Positions 12,430 to 20,064 of a stretch of DNA of 20,461 nucleotides are shown piece after piece. The translations under genes were made by a program, and so were the position numbers. This stretch comes from Candidatus Moranbacteria bacterium RIFCSPLOWO2_12_FULL_48_12. Its GTDB lineage: Bacteria; Patescibacteriota; Minisyncoccia; Moranbacterales; UBA1568. The DNA is taken from NCBI GenBank assembly GCA_001784735.1, contig MFSB01000001.1, positions 18,786-39,246 of the forward strand, in the 5' to 3' direction. The first letter of the stretch is position 1. Each line of letters begins with the position of its first letter. The notes beneath the pieces were generated by a model. It did no database searches. It was not told the origin of the DNA and saw only the letters and a program-made list of their open reading frames with translations.

Positions 12430-14799
12430 ATGAATACAACACAACCAGTGAGTATGGAAAAAAGAGTGGAGCTTTCTCTCACCGGGATGCACTGTGCCTC
12501 TTGTGCCAATATTATTGAGCGATCACTGAAAAAAGTACCCGGCGTGAAGCAGGCGAGTGTCAATTTCGGTACAGAAAAAGCCACTGTCATATTCGATAAC
12601 AGTCAAACAGGAATTCCTACGCTGAAAGAAGCGGTGGAAAAAGCGGGCTACCAAGCGGAGGAGATTGATCCCAAGGATACGGAGTATGAGAAGAAGAAAC
12701 GGGAGCGTGTGGAGGGCGAGTATCGGCGGAAATTTTACTTCGGGCTGGCCTTGTCGCTCCCGATGTTCTATTTTATGCTGTTTGATTTTTTTGATCTCTT
12801 CGGAAAAACGGCGCTTTTGCCGTATGTGGGCATCGTGTCACTTTTCTTGACGCTCCCGGTGCAGTTCGTGATCGGCGCCGGTTTCTACAAAGGAATGTGG
12901 TCATCGCTCAAGATGAAGATGTTCAATATGGACAGTCTTATCGCTATCGGGACGACCACGGCCTTCGTCTACAGTACAGTGAATTACTTCTTGTATGTGT
13001 GGAACAACAATTCCTGGATCGGGCAGAGTGGAGAGAAAATTCCGGAATTGTATTTTGAGACGGCGGCGTTCCTTATCACCTTCGTGATTTTGGGCAAGTG
13101 GCTCGAAGCGCGGACTAAAGGGAAGACGTCGGATGCGATCCGAAAACTGATGGGACTCCAGGCCAAGACCGCGCGCGTGGCTCGCGGCGGTGCAACTATG
13201 GATATTCCAGTAGAAGCGGTCGTCCACGGCGATATCGTGGTGGTGCGTCCCGGAGAACGGATTCCTGTCGATGGCAGAGTGAGAAAAGGGCATTCCTCCA
13301 TAGATGAATCGATGATCACCGGAGAGAGCATGCCGGTAGAAAAAAATGTTGGCGATACCGTGATTGGCGGGACGGTCAATAAGGTCGGCAGTTTTGAATT
13401 CGAGGCGACGCGCGTGGGGAGCGAGACGACGCTGGCGAACATCGTGCGGCTCGTTGAAGAGGCCCAAGGATCCAAAGCGCCCATTCAGGATTTCGCGGAT
13501 CGGATATCGATGTGGTTCGTGCCGGCCGTCATCATCATAGCGGTACTGACGTTCATCGTGTGGTATGTGGTGCTCGGAGCGACGCTCTCATTCGCGCTCA
13601 TGGCCTTCACCGCTGTCATCGTCATCGCCTGCCCGTGCGCACTGGGTCTCGCGACGCCGACGGCCCTTATGGTGGGGACGGGAAAGGGAGCGGAGAACGG
13701 CATTCTCATCAAAGGCGGCGCGCCGCTCGAGGCGACGAGAAAAATCACGACTATCATTTTCGACAAGACCGGGACAATTACCAAAGGGAAACCGGAAGTA
13801 ACGGAAATTCTTTCTTTTGGAACCGTCGAGAAGGACGAGATTCTCTCAGTAGCGGCGTCGCTGGAGCGGCAGTCCGAGCATCCTCTGGCAGAAGCCATTT
13901 ATGCCTATGCCGAGAAAAAAGGTTTTGCCAATCAGCAGGTGATTGATTTTTTAGCTGTACCGGGCAAGGGTATACGGGGTAAAGTGAATGGCAAAGGGTA
14001 TTCTTTTGGGAATAAGAAACTTATAGTGGATCAGGGCATTGTTCTTTCGGAAGAAATGGAACAAAAAATATCCTTGCTGGAGACGCAAGGTAAAACAGTT
14101 ATGTATCTGGCTTTCGAGGTGGAAGTGCTCGGAGCGGTCGCGGTAGCGGATACGGTGAAAGACACTTCCAAGGATGCAGTGGTGCAATTGAAAAAACTCG
14201 GTCTTGAAGTCTGGATGATTACCGGTGACAATGAGCGAACAGCGCGCGCTATCGCTAACCAAGTTGGTGTCGACAATGTCATGGCTAGCGTCTTGCCGGA
14301 GGAAAAATCCGCCAAAGTGAAGGAGTTGCAGGCCAAAGGAAAGAAGGTGGCTATGGTGGGTGACGGCATCAATGACGCGCCGGCCTTGGCCCAAGCCGAT
14401 CTCGGCATCGCGATGGGAGGAGGGACGGATGTGGCGATGGAAACCGGAGGGATCGTCCTTATGAAAAACGATCTGCGCGATGTGGTGACGGCTTTCGAAC
14501 TTTCCAAGGAAACCTTCGACAAGATCAGGCAGAATCTTTTCTTTGCGCTGTTCTACAATGTGATGGGTATTCCCATCGCGGCGCGCGTGTTCATCGGTCT
14601 CGGTTTGGTCTTGAAGCCGGAGCTGGCGGGTCTGGCGATGGCATTGTCATCGGTATCGGTCGTGACCAATTCTCTTTTCCTGCGTTTTTTCCGACCGGGC
14701 AAGAAAAACTGGGTATCATTTGCGGCGCCGTTTGTGATGGTTCTCCTCTTTTCCTTCCTCTTCTTCCAGTTTGCGAAATTCAGCAGCCAAACGTTATAA
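12430..14799 (+). CDS. copA: Copper-translocating P1B-type ATPase (CopA)
   Basis: A 789-aa Cu+ export ATPase with all signature elements: one N-terminal HMA domain with GMHCASC (C22, C25), eight expected membrane helices, actuator TGES (T297), the transport-site CPC at 401-403, phosphorylation motif DKTGTITKGKPE (D445), the P1B-specific HP pair in SEHPLAEA (H484-P485), and hinge GDGINDAPAL at 644-653. The late helices carry FYNVMG and MALSSVSVVTNSL, matching the YN and MxxSS residues that define Cu(I) pumps. It exports cytoplasmic Cu(I) using ATP. No Shine-Dalgarno sequence is seen before the ATG. The next gene starts 10 nt after its stop and three more follow at 3-24 nt, so it probably heads the operon. 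The hinge and N domain look intact; length is normal. Confidence 0.97.
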   Translation: MNTTQPVSMEKRVELSLTGMHCASCANIIERSLKKVPGVKQASVNFGTEKATVIFDNSQTGIPTLKEAVEKAGYQAEEIDPKDTEYEKKKRERVEGEYRRKFYFGLALSLPMFYFMLFDFFDLFGKTALLPYVGIVSLFLTLPVQFVIGAGFYKGMWSSLKMKMFNMDSLIAIGTTTAFVYSTVNYFLYVWNNNSWIGQSGEKIPELYFETAAFLITFVILGKWLEARTKGKTSDAIRKLMGLQAKTARVARGGATMDIPVEAVVHGDIVVVRPGERIPVDGRVRKGHSSIDESMITGESMPVEKNVGDTVIGGTVNKVGSFEFEATRVGSETTLANIVRLVEEAQGSKAPIQDFADRISMWFVPAVIIIAVLTFIVWYVVLGATLSFALMAFTAVIVIACPCALGLATPTALMVGTGKGAENGILIKGGAPLEATRKITTIIFDKTGTITKGKPEVTEILSFGTVEKDEILSVAASLERQSEHPLAEAIYAYAEKKGFANQQVIDFLAVPGKGIRGKVNGKGYSFGNKKLIVDQGIVLSEEMEQKISLLETQGKTVMYLAFEVEVLGAVAVADTVKDTSKDAVVQLKKLGLEVWMITGDNERTARAIANQVGVDNVMASVLPEEKSAKVKELQAKGKKVAMVGDGINDAPALAQADLGIAMGGGTDVAMETGGIVLMKNDLRDVVTAFELSKETFDKIRQNLFFALFYNVMGIPIAARVFIGLGLVLKPELAGLAMALSSVSVVTNSLFLRFFRPGKKNWVSFAAPFVMVLLFSFLFFQFAKFSSQTL

Positions 14800-14809
14800 G
14801 TATTAAGCA

Positions 14810-15784
14810 ATGATTATGGAACAGCTAAGAGAAGTTGAAGAAAAAAAAGAGTCTTCGCCGGGCTGGTTCGATAGGCGGCATCCGGCCGCCCTGGTTCTGC
14901 TTGTGACTCTCGGCTTTCTGGCGGGCGTAGCAGTGTCGAATGTGGATAGCATAGTGGCATGGGAAAAAAACCTACTCAAGAACAAAGATCAGGATACGCT
15001 GGCCACGGTACAAGAAGAGGACACGGCTGCCTTGGAAGCGAGCGTGCTTCCGAGCGCAGGTTTCGAGCTGCCGGTCGTCTGGAAGGATTATGGGAAACAA
15101 TTGATAGCCAAGGGAGTGATCGATCAGGAAAAGTTTGAGGCTTTGTATGCCAATCGCGGAGGGCTTTCAGACGAAGATAAAAAAATGCTCGGCGGTACGG
15201 AGAATGGCAAGATGACTATTACAGCAGAGAATTCCGGCGTATGGCTGAATCTGCTGTGGGCATTCGGATTGGGTAATAAGAATCAGATTCTAGAAAAGGG
15301 TCCGATGGTCGATCCGGGCTATGGAGGCGCGGGGAAATTCGCTTCTACGGGCGGGTGGAGCGTCTCCAAGGGAAAGGCGATGGATCACTATAGCAAACAT
15401 GCATTTCTCACGCTCAATCCAGAAGAGCAAGCGACAGTCAGCCGCGTGAGCCAAGGCATCTATCGGCCTTGCTGCAATAATTCCACATTCTTTCCGGATT
15501 GCAATCACGGTATGGCGATGCTCGGATTGCTCGAGCTTATGGCACAGCAGGGCGTGTCTGAAGAAGAGATGTACCGCGTAGCGCTAGAGGTCAATTCTTT
15601 CTGGTTTCCACAGACGTATCTGACGCTGGCCAAGTATTTCGCAGGGAAGGGAACGGCATGGGAAAAGATTGATGCGAAGATGGTGCTTGGCAAGGAATAC
15701 TCGAGCGGAAGCGGCTACAACCAGATTCTCACTGAAATCACGCCCGTAGAGCAGAGACCAGGCGGGGGAAGTTGCGGCGTATAG
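14810..15784 (+). CDS. Membrane-anchored Cys-rich protein of unknown function
   Basis: A 324-aa protein not known to me by name. A charged N-terminus is followed by one membrane segment (AALVLLVTLGFLAGVAVSNV, about residues 26-45). The rest is extracytoplasmic. A SHOCT-like stretch, YGKQLIAKGVIDQEKFEALY, lies near 94-113. The most conserved-looking part is YRPCCNNSTFFPDCNHGMAM (residues 218-237; C221, C222, C231, H233) followed by two helices and VNSFWFPQTY. The protein ends in a GGGSCGV tail. Cys, His and Met grouped this way suggest metal binding. It sits 10 nt after copA, so a role in copper transfer outside the membrane is likely but inferred. The ATG at 14816 is an alternative start. I recall similar sequences beside copper ATPases in Patescibacteria. 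Confidence 0.72.
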   Translation: MIMEQLREVEEKKESSPGWFDRRHPAALVLLVTLGFLAGVAVSNVDSIVAWEKNLLKNKDQDTLATVQEEDTAALEASVLPSAGFELPVVWKDYGKQLIAKGVIDQEKFEALYANRGGLSDEDKKMLGGTENGKMTITAENSGVWLNLLWAFGLGNKNQILEKGPMVDPGYGGAGKFASTGGWSVSKGKAMDHYSKHAFLTLNPEEQATVSRVSQGIYRPCCNNSTFFPDCNHGMAMLGLLELMAQQGVSEEEMYRVALEVNSFWFPQTYLTLAKYFAGKGTAWEKIDAKMVLGKEYSSGSGYNQILTEITPVEQRPGGGSCGV

Positions 15785-15808
15785 ATTAATTTGTATGAAT
15801 CATCGTTT

Positions 15809-16321
15809 ATGAACAAAATGAATTCTTCTCATCGAAATCCCATACAGGGAAAGAAAACCATTCTTTCGCTTCTCGCGATCATTATCGTCATTGGAGGCAC
15901 GTACCTCTTTGTCCGCGGCAAGGCAGAGGAGTCCGGGCAGGCGGCTCTCGGAGGGAAAGAAATCATGGTGTACAAAACCCCTACGTGCGGGTGCTGCGGC
16001 GCCTTTATCAGCTATCTGAAGAAAAAAGACGTCGCAGTAAAAATGGAAAATGTAGCCAATCTCGATGCGGTCAAGCGCCAGTATGGTGTTCCGAGCGAGC
16101 TTTCCAGCTGCCATACCTCGATTATCGATGGATATGTGGTCGAAGGACACATACCGCTTGAAGCGATAGAGAAACTCTTGAGCGAGCGGCCGAATATCAA
16201 AGGGATCGCGCTTCCTGGCATGCCGTCGGGGACACCGGGGATGCCCGGCCCGAAGTTTGAGAAGTGGGATATCCGTTCATTTACCGATGACGGTACTGTC
16301 GGTACCTTTACCACTATTTAA
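15809..16321 (+). CDS. DUF411 metal-binding protein, membrane-anchored
   Basis: A 170-aa protein. Residues 16-35 form an N-terminal membrane anchor. The DUF411 domain follows: EIMVYKTPTCGCCGAFISYL at 51-70 with C60, C62 and C63, then SSCHTSIIDGYVVEGHIPLE at 99-118 (C101, H102, H114), LLSERPNIKGIALPGMPSGT and a GMPG turn. DUF411 proteins sit in copper and other metal resistance clusters and have a thioredoxin-like fold with a Cys cluster. It probably receives copper outside the membrane. The frame also allows a TTG start at 15791; the ATG at 15809 is preferred because the anchor is complete from there. It starts 24 nt after the previous stop. Confidence 0.9.
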   Translation: MNKMNSSHRNPIQGKKTILSLLAIIIVIGGTYLFVRGKAEESGQAALGGKEIMVYKTPTCGCCGAFISYLKKKDVAVKMENVANLDAVKRQYGVPSELSSCHTSIIDGYVVEGHIPLEAIEKLLSERPNIKGIALPGMPSGTPGMPGPKFEKWDIRSFTDDGTVGTFTTI

Positions 16322-16331
16322 TCTGAAAGGT

Positions 16332-16847
16332 ATGATGCGCTACGTTTTGGTTCTGGCTCTCTTGCTTATTGCGGTATTTCCAAAGATAGTTCTCGCCCAT
16401 TGTCCGCTGTGCGTGGCGGCTACCGGCGGGCTGGCGCTTTTGGCCGCGTCGCTTGGGCTTTCCAGCGCGGTAGTTGGGATAGTGAGCGGATCCTTTGCGC
16501 TGGCCATGGGACTGTGGTTCGCGCGCCTGATACAACGCAAGCGGCTGCCAATGCAGGATTGGATTATCGCGTTGTTTGTGTATCTCACGACGGTGCTGCC
16601 TCTCATGCCGCTGGCCATCGAGTATAAGCCGCTCTTCGTTCCTTTCGTAGGAGAGTATGGGACGACGTATCCGATAAACCTTTTCCTTTTGGGGGCGTTA
16701 CTTGGAGCCGGGATCATTCTTCTGGCACCGCCGCTGAGCCGCCTCTTGACCCGCATCACAGAGAGACACATTCTCTTCCAGCAGATGATCACTATCGGTA
16801 TCTTACTTGTTCTCGTTTCAACCGTTATAGAAATTATTATCAATTAG
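16332..16847 (+). CDS. Polytopic membrane protein with N-terminal HCPLC motif
   Basis: A 171-aa membrane protein. A first hydrophobic segment acts as signal or anchor and ends in LAHCPLCVAATGG (H23, C24, C27), placing a CxxC pair just outside the membrane. Four further segments follow: LGLSSAVVGIVSGSFALAMG, DWIIALFVYLTTVLPLMPLA, PINLFLLGALLGAGIILLA and a C-terminal QMITIGILLVLVSTVIEIII. I recall this as a conserved unnamed membrane family of Patescibacteria and some archaea, often near copper genes; no function is known to me. The HCPLC site could bind copper or act in thiol exchange. AAAGG at 16326-16330 ends directly before the chosen ATG; the second ATG at 16335 is an alternative. The 10-nt gap after DUF411 implies co-transcription. 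Confidence 0.78.
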   Translation: MMRYVLVLALLLIAVFPKIVLAHCPLCVAATGGLALLAASLGLSSAVVGIVSGSFALAMGLWFARLIQRKRLPMQDWIIALFVYLTTVLPLMPLAIEYKPLFVPFVGEYGTTYPINLFLLGALLGAGIILLAPPLSRLLTRITERHILFQQMITIGILLVLVSTVIEIIIN

Positions 16848-16850
16848 CTT

Positions 16851-17351
16851 ATGGAAAAACAGCCTATCAATTCATTCGATGAACTGGAGAAGAAGCTTGC
16901 GGCATTCAAGGAAAAGCACGGAGCGGATCTTTCTTCCGGAGAAGATCTCTCGCTGGCCGTTATGAATCTCATTTCGCTGGAGGAACATTTTTTCATGAGC
17001 GCCATGAAGACGGAAAAAGGGGAGTATCTCGACTGTATGGAAGAGGTGCGCGAGACGCGCAAGATAATGCTCCAGAAACTCATGCCGGACAATGAGGGAG
17101 AATCCTGGTGCATCTCGAAACACCTGCTCGCGGCTTCGATGCGCCTCATAGAAGTCGGTACGAAATACCGCTCCGCAGGCAAGAAGGCGGAAGCGCAGGA
17201 GTTTTTCGAACGGGCCTATAAGCTCTACAGCTTGTTTTGGGCGGTCAAATTGAAATTGGTGAATGTGGGCGAAAAGACGAAGAAGGACAAGACTTTTTTC
17301 GGGAAAATCGAGGATATCGTTATGAAGCTCGTGGATTGCTGCAAAGAGTAA
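16851..17351 (+). CDS. Soluble helical protein of unknown function in the copper operon
   Basis: A 166-aa, all-helical, charged protein with no signal peptide. Segments: FDELEKKLAAFKEKHGADLS, then LSLAVMNLISLEEHFFMSAM (about 33-52), EVRETRKIMLQKLMP, WCISKHLLAASMRLIEVGTK (about 86-105), a TPR-like EAQEFFERAYKLYSLFWAVK and a C-terminal VMKLVDCCKE with a CC pair. I recall a similar family in Patescibacteria, without a name or function. EEHFF, the WCISKH Cys/His and the CC tail are candidate metal ligands. It follows the HCPLC gene by 3 nt, so translation is probably coupled. Cytoplasmic; a role as chaperone or sensor for copper is speculation. Confidence 0.72.
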   Translation: MEKQPINSFDELEKKLAAFKEKHGADLSSGEDLSLAVMNLISLEEHFFMSAMKTEKGEYLDCMEEVRETRKIMLQKLMPDNEGESWCISKHLLAASMRLIEVGTKYRSAGKKAEAQEFFERAYKLYSLFWAVKLKLVNVGEKTKKDKTFFGKIEDIVMKLVDCCKE

Positions 17352-17386
17352 ATAGCGTAAAAAATTAATTTGTTAAAATATTTCTT

Positions 17387-17641
17387 ATGATCAACACAAA
17401 TCATCTTTTGAAAGTTGCCACTTATTGGGTAAGCATCGTGTATGCCGTGTGTTATCTCGGCGTTCTCTTGTTCCCATCGATCCGGGAAACCTTTATGCTG
17501 TATGCTCTGCATACCAAAGGAAGTCTCGGCACGGATGTCCTGACGCTTAGCACTTTTATCTCCGGTCTTGTCATCTGGAATATCGTGGCTCTCCTCGGAG
17601 TGTGGTTGTTTGCATTTCTCTTCAACAGCACGAAACAGTAA
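17387..17641 (+). CDS. Small two-helix membrane protein, DUF5676-like
   Basis: An 84-aa protein with two membrane segments: YWVSIVYAVCYLGVLLFP (residues 13-30) and TFISGLVIWNIVALLGVWLF (about 55-74). The pattern VSIVYxxCxxGVLLFP, FMxYALH, G-x-x-L-TxxxFISGLxIWNxVALLxVWLF fits the small DUF5676 family as I remember it; such proteins are common in bacterial metal-related clusters. No function is established. A TAAAAT box at 17374-17379 stands 7 nt before the ATG, so it may have its own leaderless transcript in addition to read-through from copA. Confidence 0.75.
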   Translation: MINTNHLLKVATYWVSIVYAVCYLGVLLFPSIRETFMLYALHTKGSLGTDVLTLSTFISGLVIWNIVALLGVWLFAFLFNSTKQ

Positions 17642-17680
17642 CTTATCAGGCGTTCTCTCGGGGATGACCCGCAATATAAT

Positions 17681-18259
17681 ATGAAAAAAGCCATACTTAT
17701 TGTCATTCTCGTCCTGGCTCTTATGGAAGGAGTTTCGTGGTGGGCTTACAAAGCATTTTTTTCAAAGGACACCGGTGAGCCGGTAAAGCTTGCGGAGCAA
17801 GCGCCGGTTAGTTCGCCATCTGCGGGTGATACAAATAAATCGGAAGAAAAACTTCAAGCGAATCAAAGCAATGTGAGTGAAGAAAAAACTGTCCCGATCG
17901 AGGATGCCCCGCCCGTAGCGGTACCGGGCAAAGATTGGAACGCGGGGAATTTTCCTCCGCCCAGTACGGAAGTGGTCAACGGCGTGACGGAACGGACCAT
18001 CCACATCGGTGTGCGGCAGTATGCGTGGGATCCGAATACTATCACCGCCAAGCCAGGCGAGCTGGTTCGCCTCATCGTCCATAATGCCGACGTGAAGCAT
18101 GGGTTGGTCATTCCCGACCTCGGGGTCAATCAGGACATCCCCCCCGACGGCGCCGTGGTGGAATTCACGGCGAGCAAGGCGGGAACATTCGAATTTTTTT
18201 GTTCCGTCTGGTGCGGCGAGGGGCATATGGAGATGAGAGGAAAGATTGTCGTTGAGTGA
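17681..18259 (+). CDS. Membrane-anchored CuA-type cupredoxin (cytochrome oxidase subunit II-like domain)
   Basis: A 192-aa protein: one N-terminal membrane anchor (AILIVILVLALMEGVSWWAY), a Pro/Ser/Glu-rich linker to about residue 100, then a cupredoxin domain. The domain holds H140 in NADVKHGLVIPDLGV and the full CuA loop CSVWCGEGHMEM, with C174, C178, H182 and M185 in the exact C-x3-C-x3-H-x2-M spacing; E180 sits at the usual backbone-ligand place. Known CuA centres transfer electrons in cytochrome oxidase subunit II and nitrous oxide reductase. No oxidase subunit I or NosZ is here, and the two-helix hairpin of classical subunit II is replaced by a single anchor. It may serve as a copper or electron carrier outside the cell. 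The domain call is firm; the role is open. Confidence 0.9.
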   Translation: MKKAILIVILVLALMEGVSWWAYKAFFSKDTGEPVKLAEQAPVSSPSAGDTNKSEEKLQANQSNVSEEKTVPIEDAPPVAVPGKDWNAGNFPPPSTEVVNGVTERTIHIGVRQYAWDPNTITAKPGELVRLIVHNADVKHGLVIPDLGVNQDIPPDGAVVEFTASKAGTFEFFCSVWCGEGHMEMRGKIVVE

Positions 18260-18287
18260 GGTGAGGATGTATAAATTTGTTTAAAAG

Positions 18288-18296
18288 TGGTATACT
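18288..18296 (+). promoter_or_regulatory. Extended -10 promoter of the exported SHOCT gene
   Basis: TGGTATACT: TG one base before TATACT (18291-18296), a canonical extended -10. It gives a leader of about 32 nt. No -35 box. Confidence 0.5.
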
Positions 18297-18334
18297 GTGG
18301 GACACCGCTGAATAATTAATCAATATATCATCGT

Positions 18335-19009
18335 ATGAACAAATTATTTCGTTACGCAGCTTTATTCGTTGTTCTCGCAGTCGGGTTGCCAGCTTCCGCC
18401 CAGATGATGTCGGGGAGGTTTTCCAATTCTACGGCGGACTGGGATAAAGTGGTTGAGCATACTCTCCGCGAAGAACAAGAGGGCAAGGAATTGTGGGGCA
18501 AGCTCCAAGCGAAGGAAATTGCTTGTGCCAATTTCAACGACGAGCACTACGGCGTGCTTGGCGAATACTTTATGGGGCAGATGGCAGGGGATTCGCACCC
18601 AGCGATGAATGCGATGATGATTCAGGCGCACGGCGAGGACGGCGAGGAGCAGATCCATATCGCTCTGGGGAAACGCCTTTCCGGATGCGATACGTCGGCA
18701 ACGGTGCCAGCGGGAAGCAGAGGCTGGATGCCTATGATGTGGGGAGGGTGGTCGTCTCCCCTCGGTGCAAATCAGACGAGCAATCCTATGATGAACTTCG
18801 ATTACGAGTACGGTGCATTCGGGTGGCTCCTGATGCTTCTCTGGTGGGTAGTGATTATCGTTGCAGTCGTCGCTCTGGTGAAGTGGCTCACGAATCAATC
18901 CAAGAATGACGCTTCAGGAAAATCCGCTCTCGATATCCTCAAAGAGCGCTATGCCAAGGGAGAGATAGACAAGAATGAATTTGAGGAAAAAAAGAAAAAT
19001 TTGAGCTAA
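18335..19009 (+). CDS. Exported membrane protein with C-terminal SHOCT domain
   Basis: A 224-aa protein. A signal peptide (LFRYAALFVVLAVGLPASA, cleavage near residue 22) leads to an extracytoplasmic domain with REEQEGKELWGKLQ, IACANF, LGEYFMGQMAGDSHPAMN and KRLSGCDT. Two Cys (in ACAN and SGCD), several His and many Met could hold metal or a disulfide. A Met/Gly/Trp stretch (GWMPMMWGGW) precedes a membrane segment (FGWLLMLLWWVVIIVAVVAL, about 167-186). The cytoplasmic end is a SHOCT motif, ALDILKERYAKGEIDKNEFE. SHOCT motifs are short oligomerisation helices. The motif recurs in the gene cut by the window end. The core domain resembles a Patescibacteria family without a name. Its role is probably tied to copper by context. 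Confidence 0.78.
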   Translation: MNKLFRYAALFVVLAVGLPASAQMMSGRFSNSTADWDKVVEHTLREEQEGKELWGKLQAKEIACANFNDEHYGVLGEYFMGQMAGDSHPAMNAMMIQAHGEDGEEQIHIALGKRLSGCDTSATVPAGSRGWMPMMWGGWSSPLGANQTSNPMMNFDYEYGAFGWLLMLLWWVVIIVAVVALVKWLTNQSKNDASGKSALDILKERYAKGEIDKNEFEEKKKNLS

Positions 19010-19022
19010 TGTCTAACAAAAT

Positions 19023-19346
19023 ATGAAACTCGGCATAATCCTCCAATCCAATAATCCAGAGCATATCTGGAACACGTTCCGTTTCGGTCTTACGGCGCTC
19101 AAAGCGAACCACCAGGTAACTATTTTCCTGATGAGCGAAGGGGCCGAGCTTGATACCGTGGCGGATACGGAGCACTTCGACATCTCCAAGAAAGTCGCCG
19201 AATACAAAGAACTGAAAGGGATACTCTCTGTTTGCGGAACGTGCCTAGAGATTCGCGGCAAAGAAGGGGCGGAGACGTGTCCCGTTTCTACGATGGCAGA
19301 TTTGCTCAAAATGGTTGAAGAGAGCGACAAGGTGCTGGTGTTTTAG
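19023..19346 (+). CDS. DsrE-like small protein
   Basis: A 107-aa Rossmann-like protein of the DsrE/DsrF type: a first strand MKLGIILQSNNPEHIWNTFR, HQVTIFLMSEGAE at residues 30-42 (the FLMSEGV-type strand and turn), LSVCGTCLEIRG at 68-79 with C71 and C74, an additional Cys in ETCPVS (C86), and a last helix and strand MADLLKMVEESDKVLVF. DsrE-family proteins carry persulfide sulfur on a conserved Cys at this place or act as small regulators. Here it stands 13 nt after the SHOCT gene, probably co-transcribed, and may serve sulfur or thiol-copper chemistry in the cytoplasm. No signal peptide. The family call is good, the function is not known. Confidence 0.85.
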   Translation: MKLGIILQSNNPEHIWNTFRFGLTALKANHQVTIFLMSEGAELDTVADTEHFDISKKVAEYKELKGILSVCGTCLEIRGKEGAETCPVSTMADLLKMVEESDKVLVF

Positions 19347-19403
19347 TCGAATAGGTTTTTTGTAGTCTTATATTATTGAACCCATTTAACATAGACCCCA
19401 TCC

Positions 19404-19482
19404 TGTCATTCCGGGCTTGACCCGGAATCCAGTAGATAAGTCAGAAATACCAGTCTGGATTCCCGCTTTCGCGGGAATGACA
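19404..19482. repeat. REP-like dispersed element, copy 2 (intact ends)
   Basis: Ends TGTCATTCC (19404-19412) and GGAATGACA (19474-19482) are perfect inverted repeats. Inside are GGGCTTGACCC and CCCGCTTTCGCGGG, each a short hairpin, flanked by GGAATCCAG and CTGGATTCC. Confidence 0.85.
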
Positions 19483-19576
19483 AGCGGTAAAAGTTTCAGT
19501 AGTATAAAGGCTTATTGTAAAGACAAAGAAGAGTTTAGTTTAAATCATCTTATTCTATCACTTAATAAGTAATTCG

Positions 19577-19628
19577 CCCCGTGAAATCCCGTTTTGCGGG
19601 TGTTCATCGGATGAACAATTTCATAGGG
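19577..19628 (+). other. Structured leader candidate: three-way junction before the DUF302 gene
   Basis: TGAAAT (19582-19587) pairs with ATTTCA (19618-19623). Between them, with no unpaired base, stand two hairpins: CCCG-TTTTG-CGGG (19588-19600) and TGTTCATC-G-GATGAACA (19601-19617). The outer stem can extend through CCC and GGG past one bulged A, and that GGG belongs to the Shine-Dalgarno-like AGGG of the gene at 19638. The left half matches the palindrome at 7644-7666. Confidence 0.5.
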
Positions 19629-19637
19629 TAAAAAAAT

Positions 19638-20033
19638 ATGGAAACGACAAATTATGGATTCAGCAAAATAGTAGCGCTTCCGTTCGCGGAAGCGGTGACG
19701 GCAGTAAAGGCGGCTCTGGCCAAAGAGGGATTCGGCCAGCTGACCGAGATCGACGTGCAGGCCAAGCTGAAAGAGAAGGTGGGAATGGATATGGAGCCGT
19801 ACCTCATCTTGGGGATGTGCAATCCGAAACTGGCGTACCAGGCACTCCAGATAGAAACCGAGATCGGCCTCCTTCTGCCGTGCAATGTGATCGTGTATGA
19901 GAAAGAGGGCAGCGTGCACGTCGCGGCCCAGAAGCCGAGCCTCATGTCGCAAGTGGTACAGAAAGAGGCGCTCAAGGCGGTGGCCGATGAAGCGGAAAAG
20001 GGTCTTCTCGCGGCACTGGAGGCTGTTGCATGA
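19638..20033 (+). CDS. DUF302 domain protein
   Basis: A 131-aa cytoplasmic protein that is one DUF302 domain: an N-terminal YGFSKIVALPFAEAVTAVKA helix unit, LTEIDVQAKLKEKVGM, the hallmark YLILGMCNPKLAYQALQIET (about residues 55-74) and IGLLLPCNVIVYEKEG (about 76-91) with the paired Cys, then a helical end. DUF302 proteins are frequent in metal and sulfur clusters; the Cys in CNP and PCN may bind a metal or heme-like ligand, but no reaction is known. AGGG lies about 9 nt before the ATG and is part of the possible three-way junction, so translation may be controlled by that fold. The unit is separated from the main cluster by a 291-bp gap with repeats. Confidence 0.92.
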   Translation: METTNYGFSKIVALPFAEAVTAVKAALAKEGFGQLTEIDVQAKLKEKVGMDMEPYLILGMCNPKLAYQALQIETEIGLLLPCNVIVYEKEGSVHVAAQKPSLMSQVVQKEALKAVADEAEKGLLAALEAVA

Positions 20034-20064
20034 TAATTATTGAGCTCGTATTGAGTTATCCCCC

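Noticed and set aside
12901..13484. Long minus-strand frames inside copA
   Set aside because: Antisense to conserved ATPase motifs; low-complexity, Ser/Thr/Arg-rich products typical of shadows.
16257..16331. Earlier start for the HCPLC membrane protein
   Set aside because: Would overlap the DUF411 gene by 65 nt and place charged residues before the signal segment; the AAAGG before 16332 supports the later start.
17675..17680. TATAAT directly before the CuA-protein ATG
   Set aside because: With no space to the ATG, transcription would start inside the gene; treated as chance.
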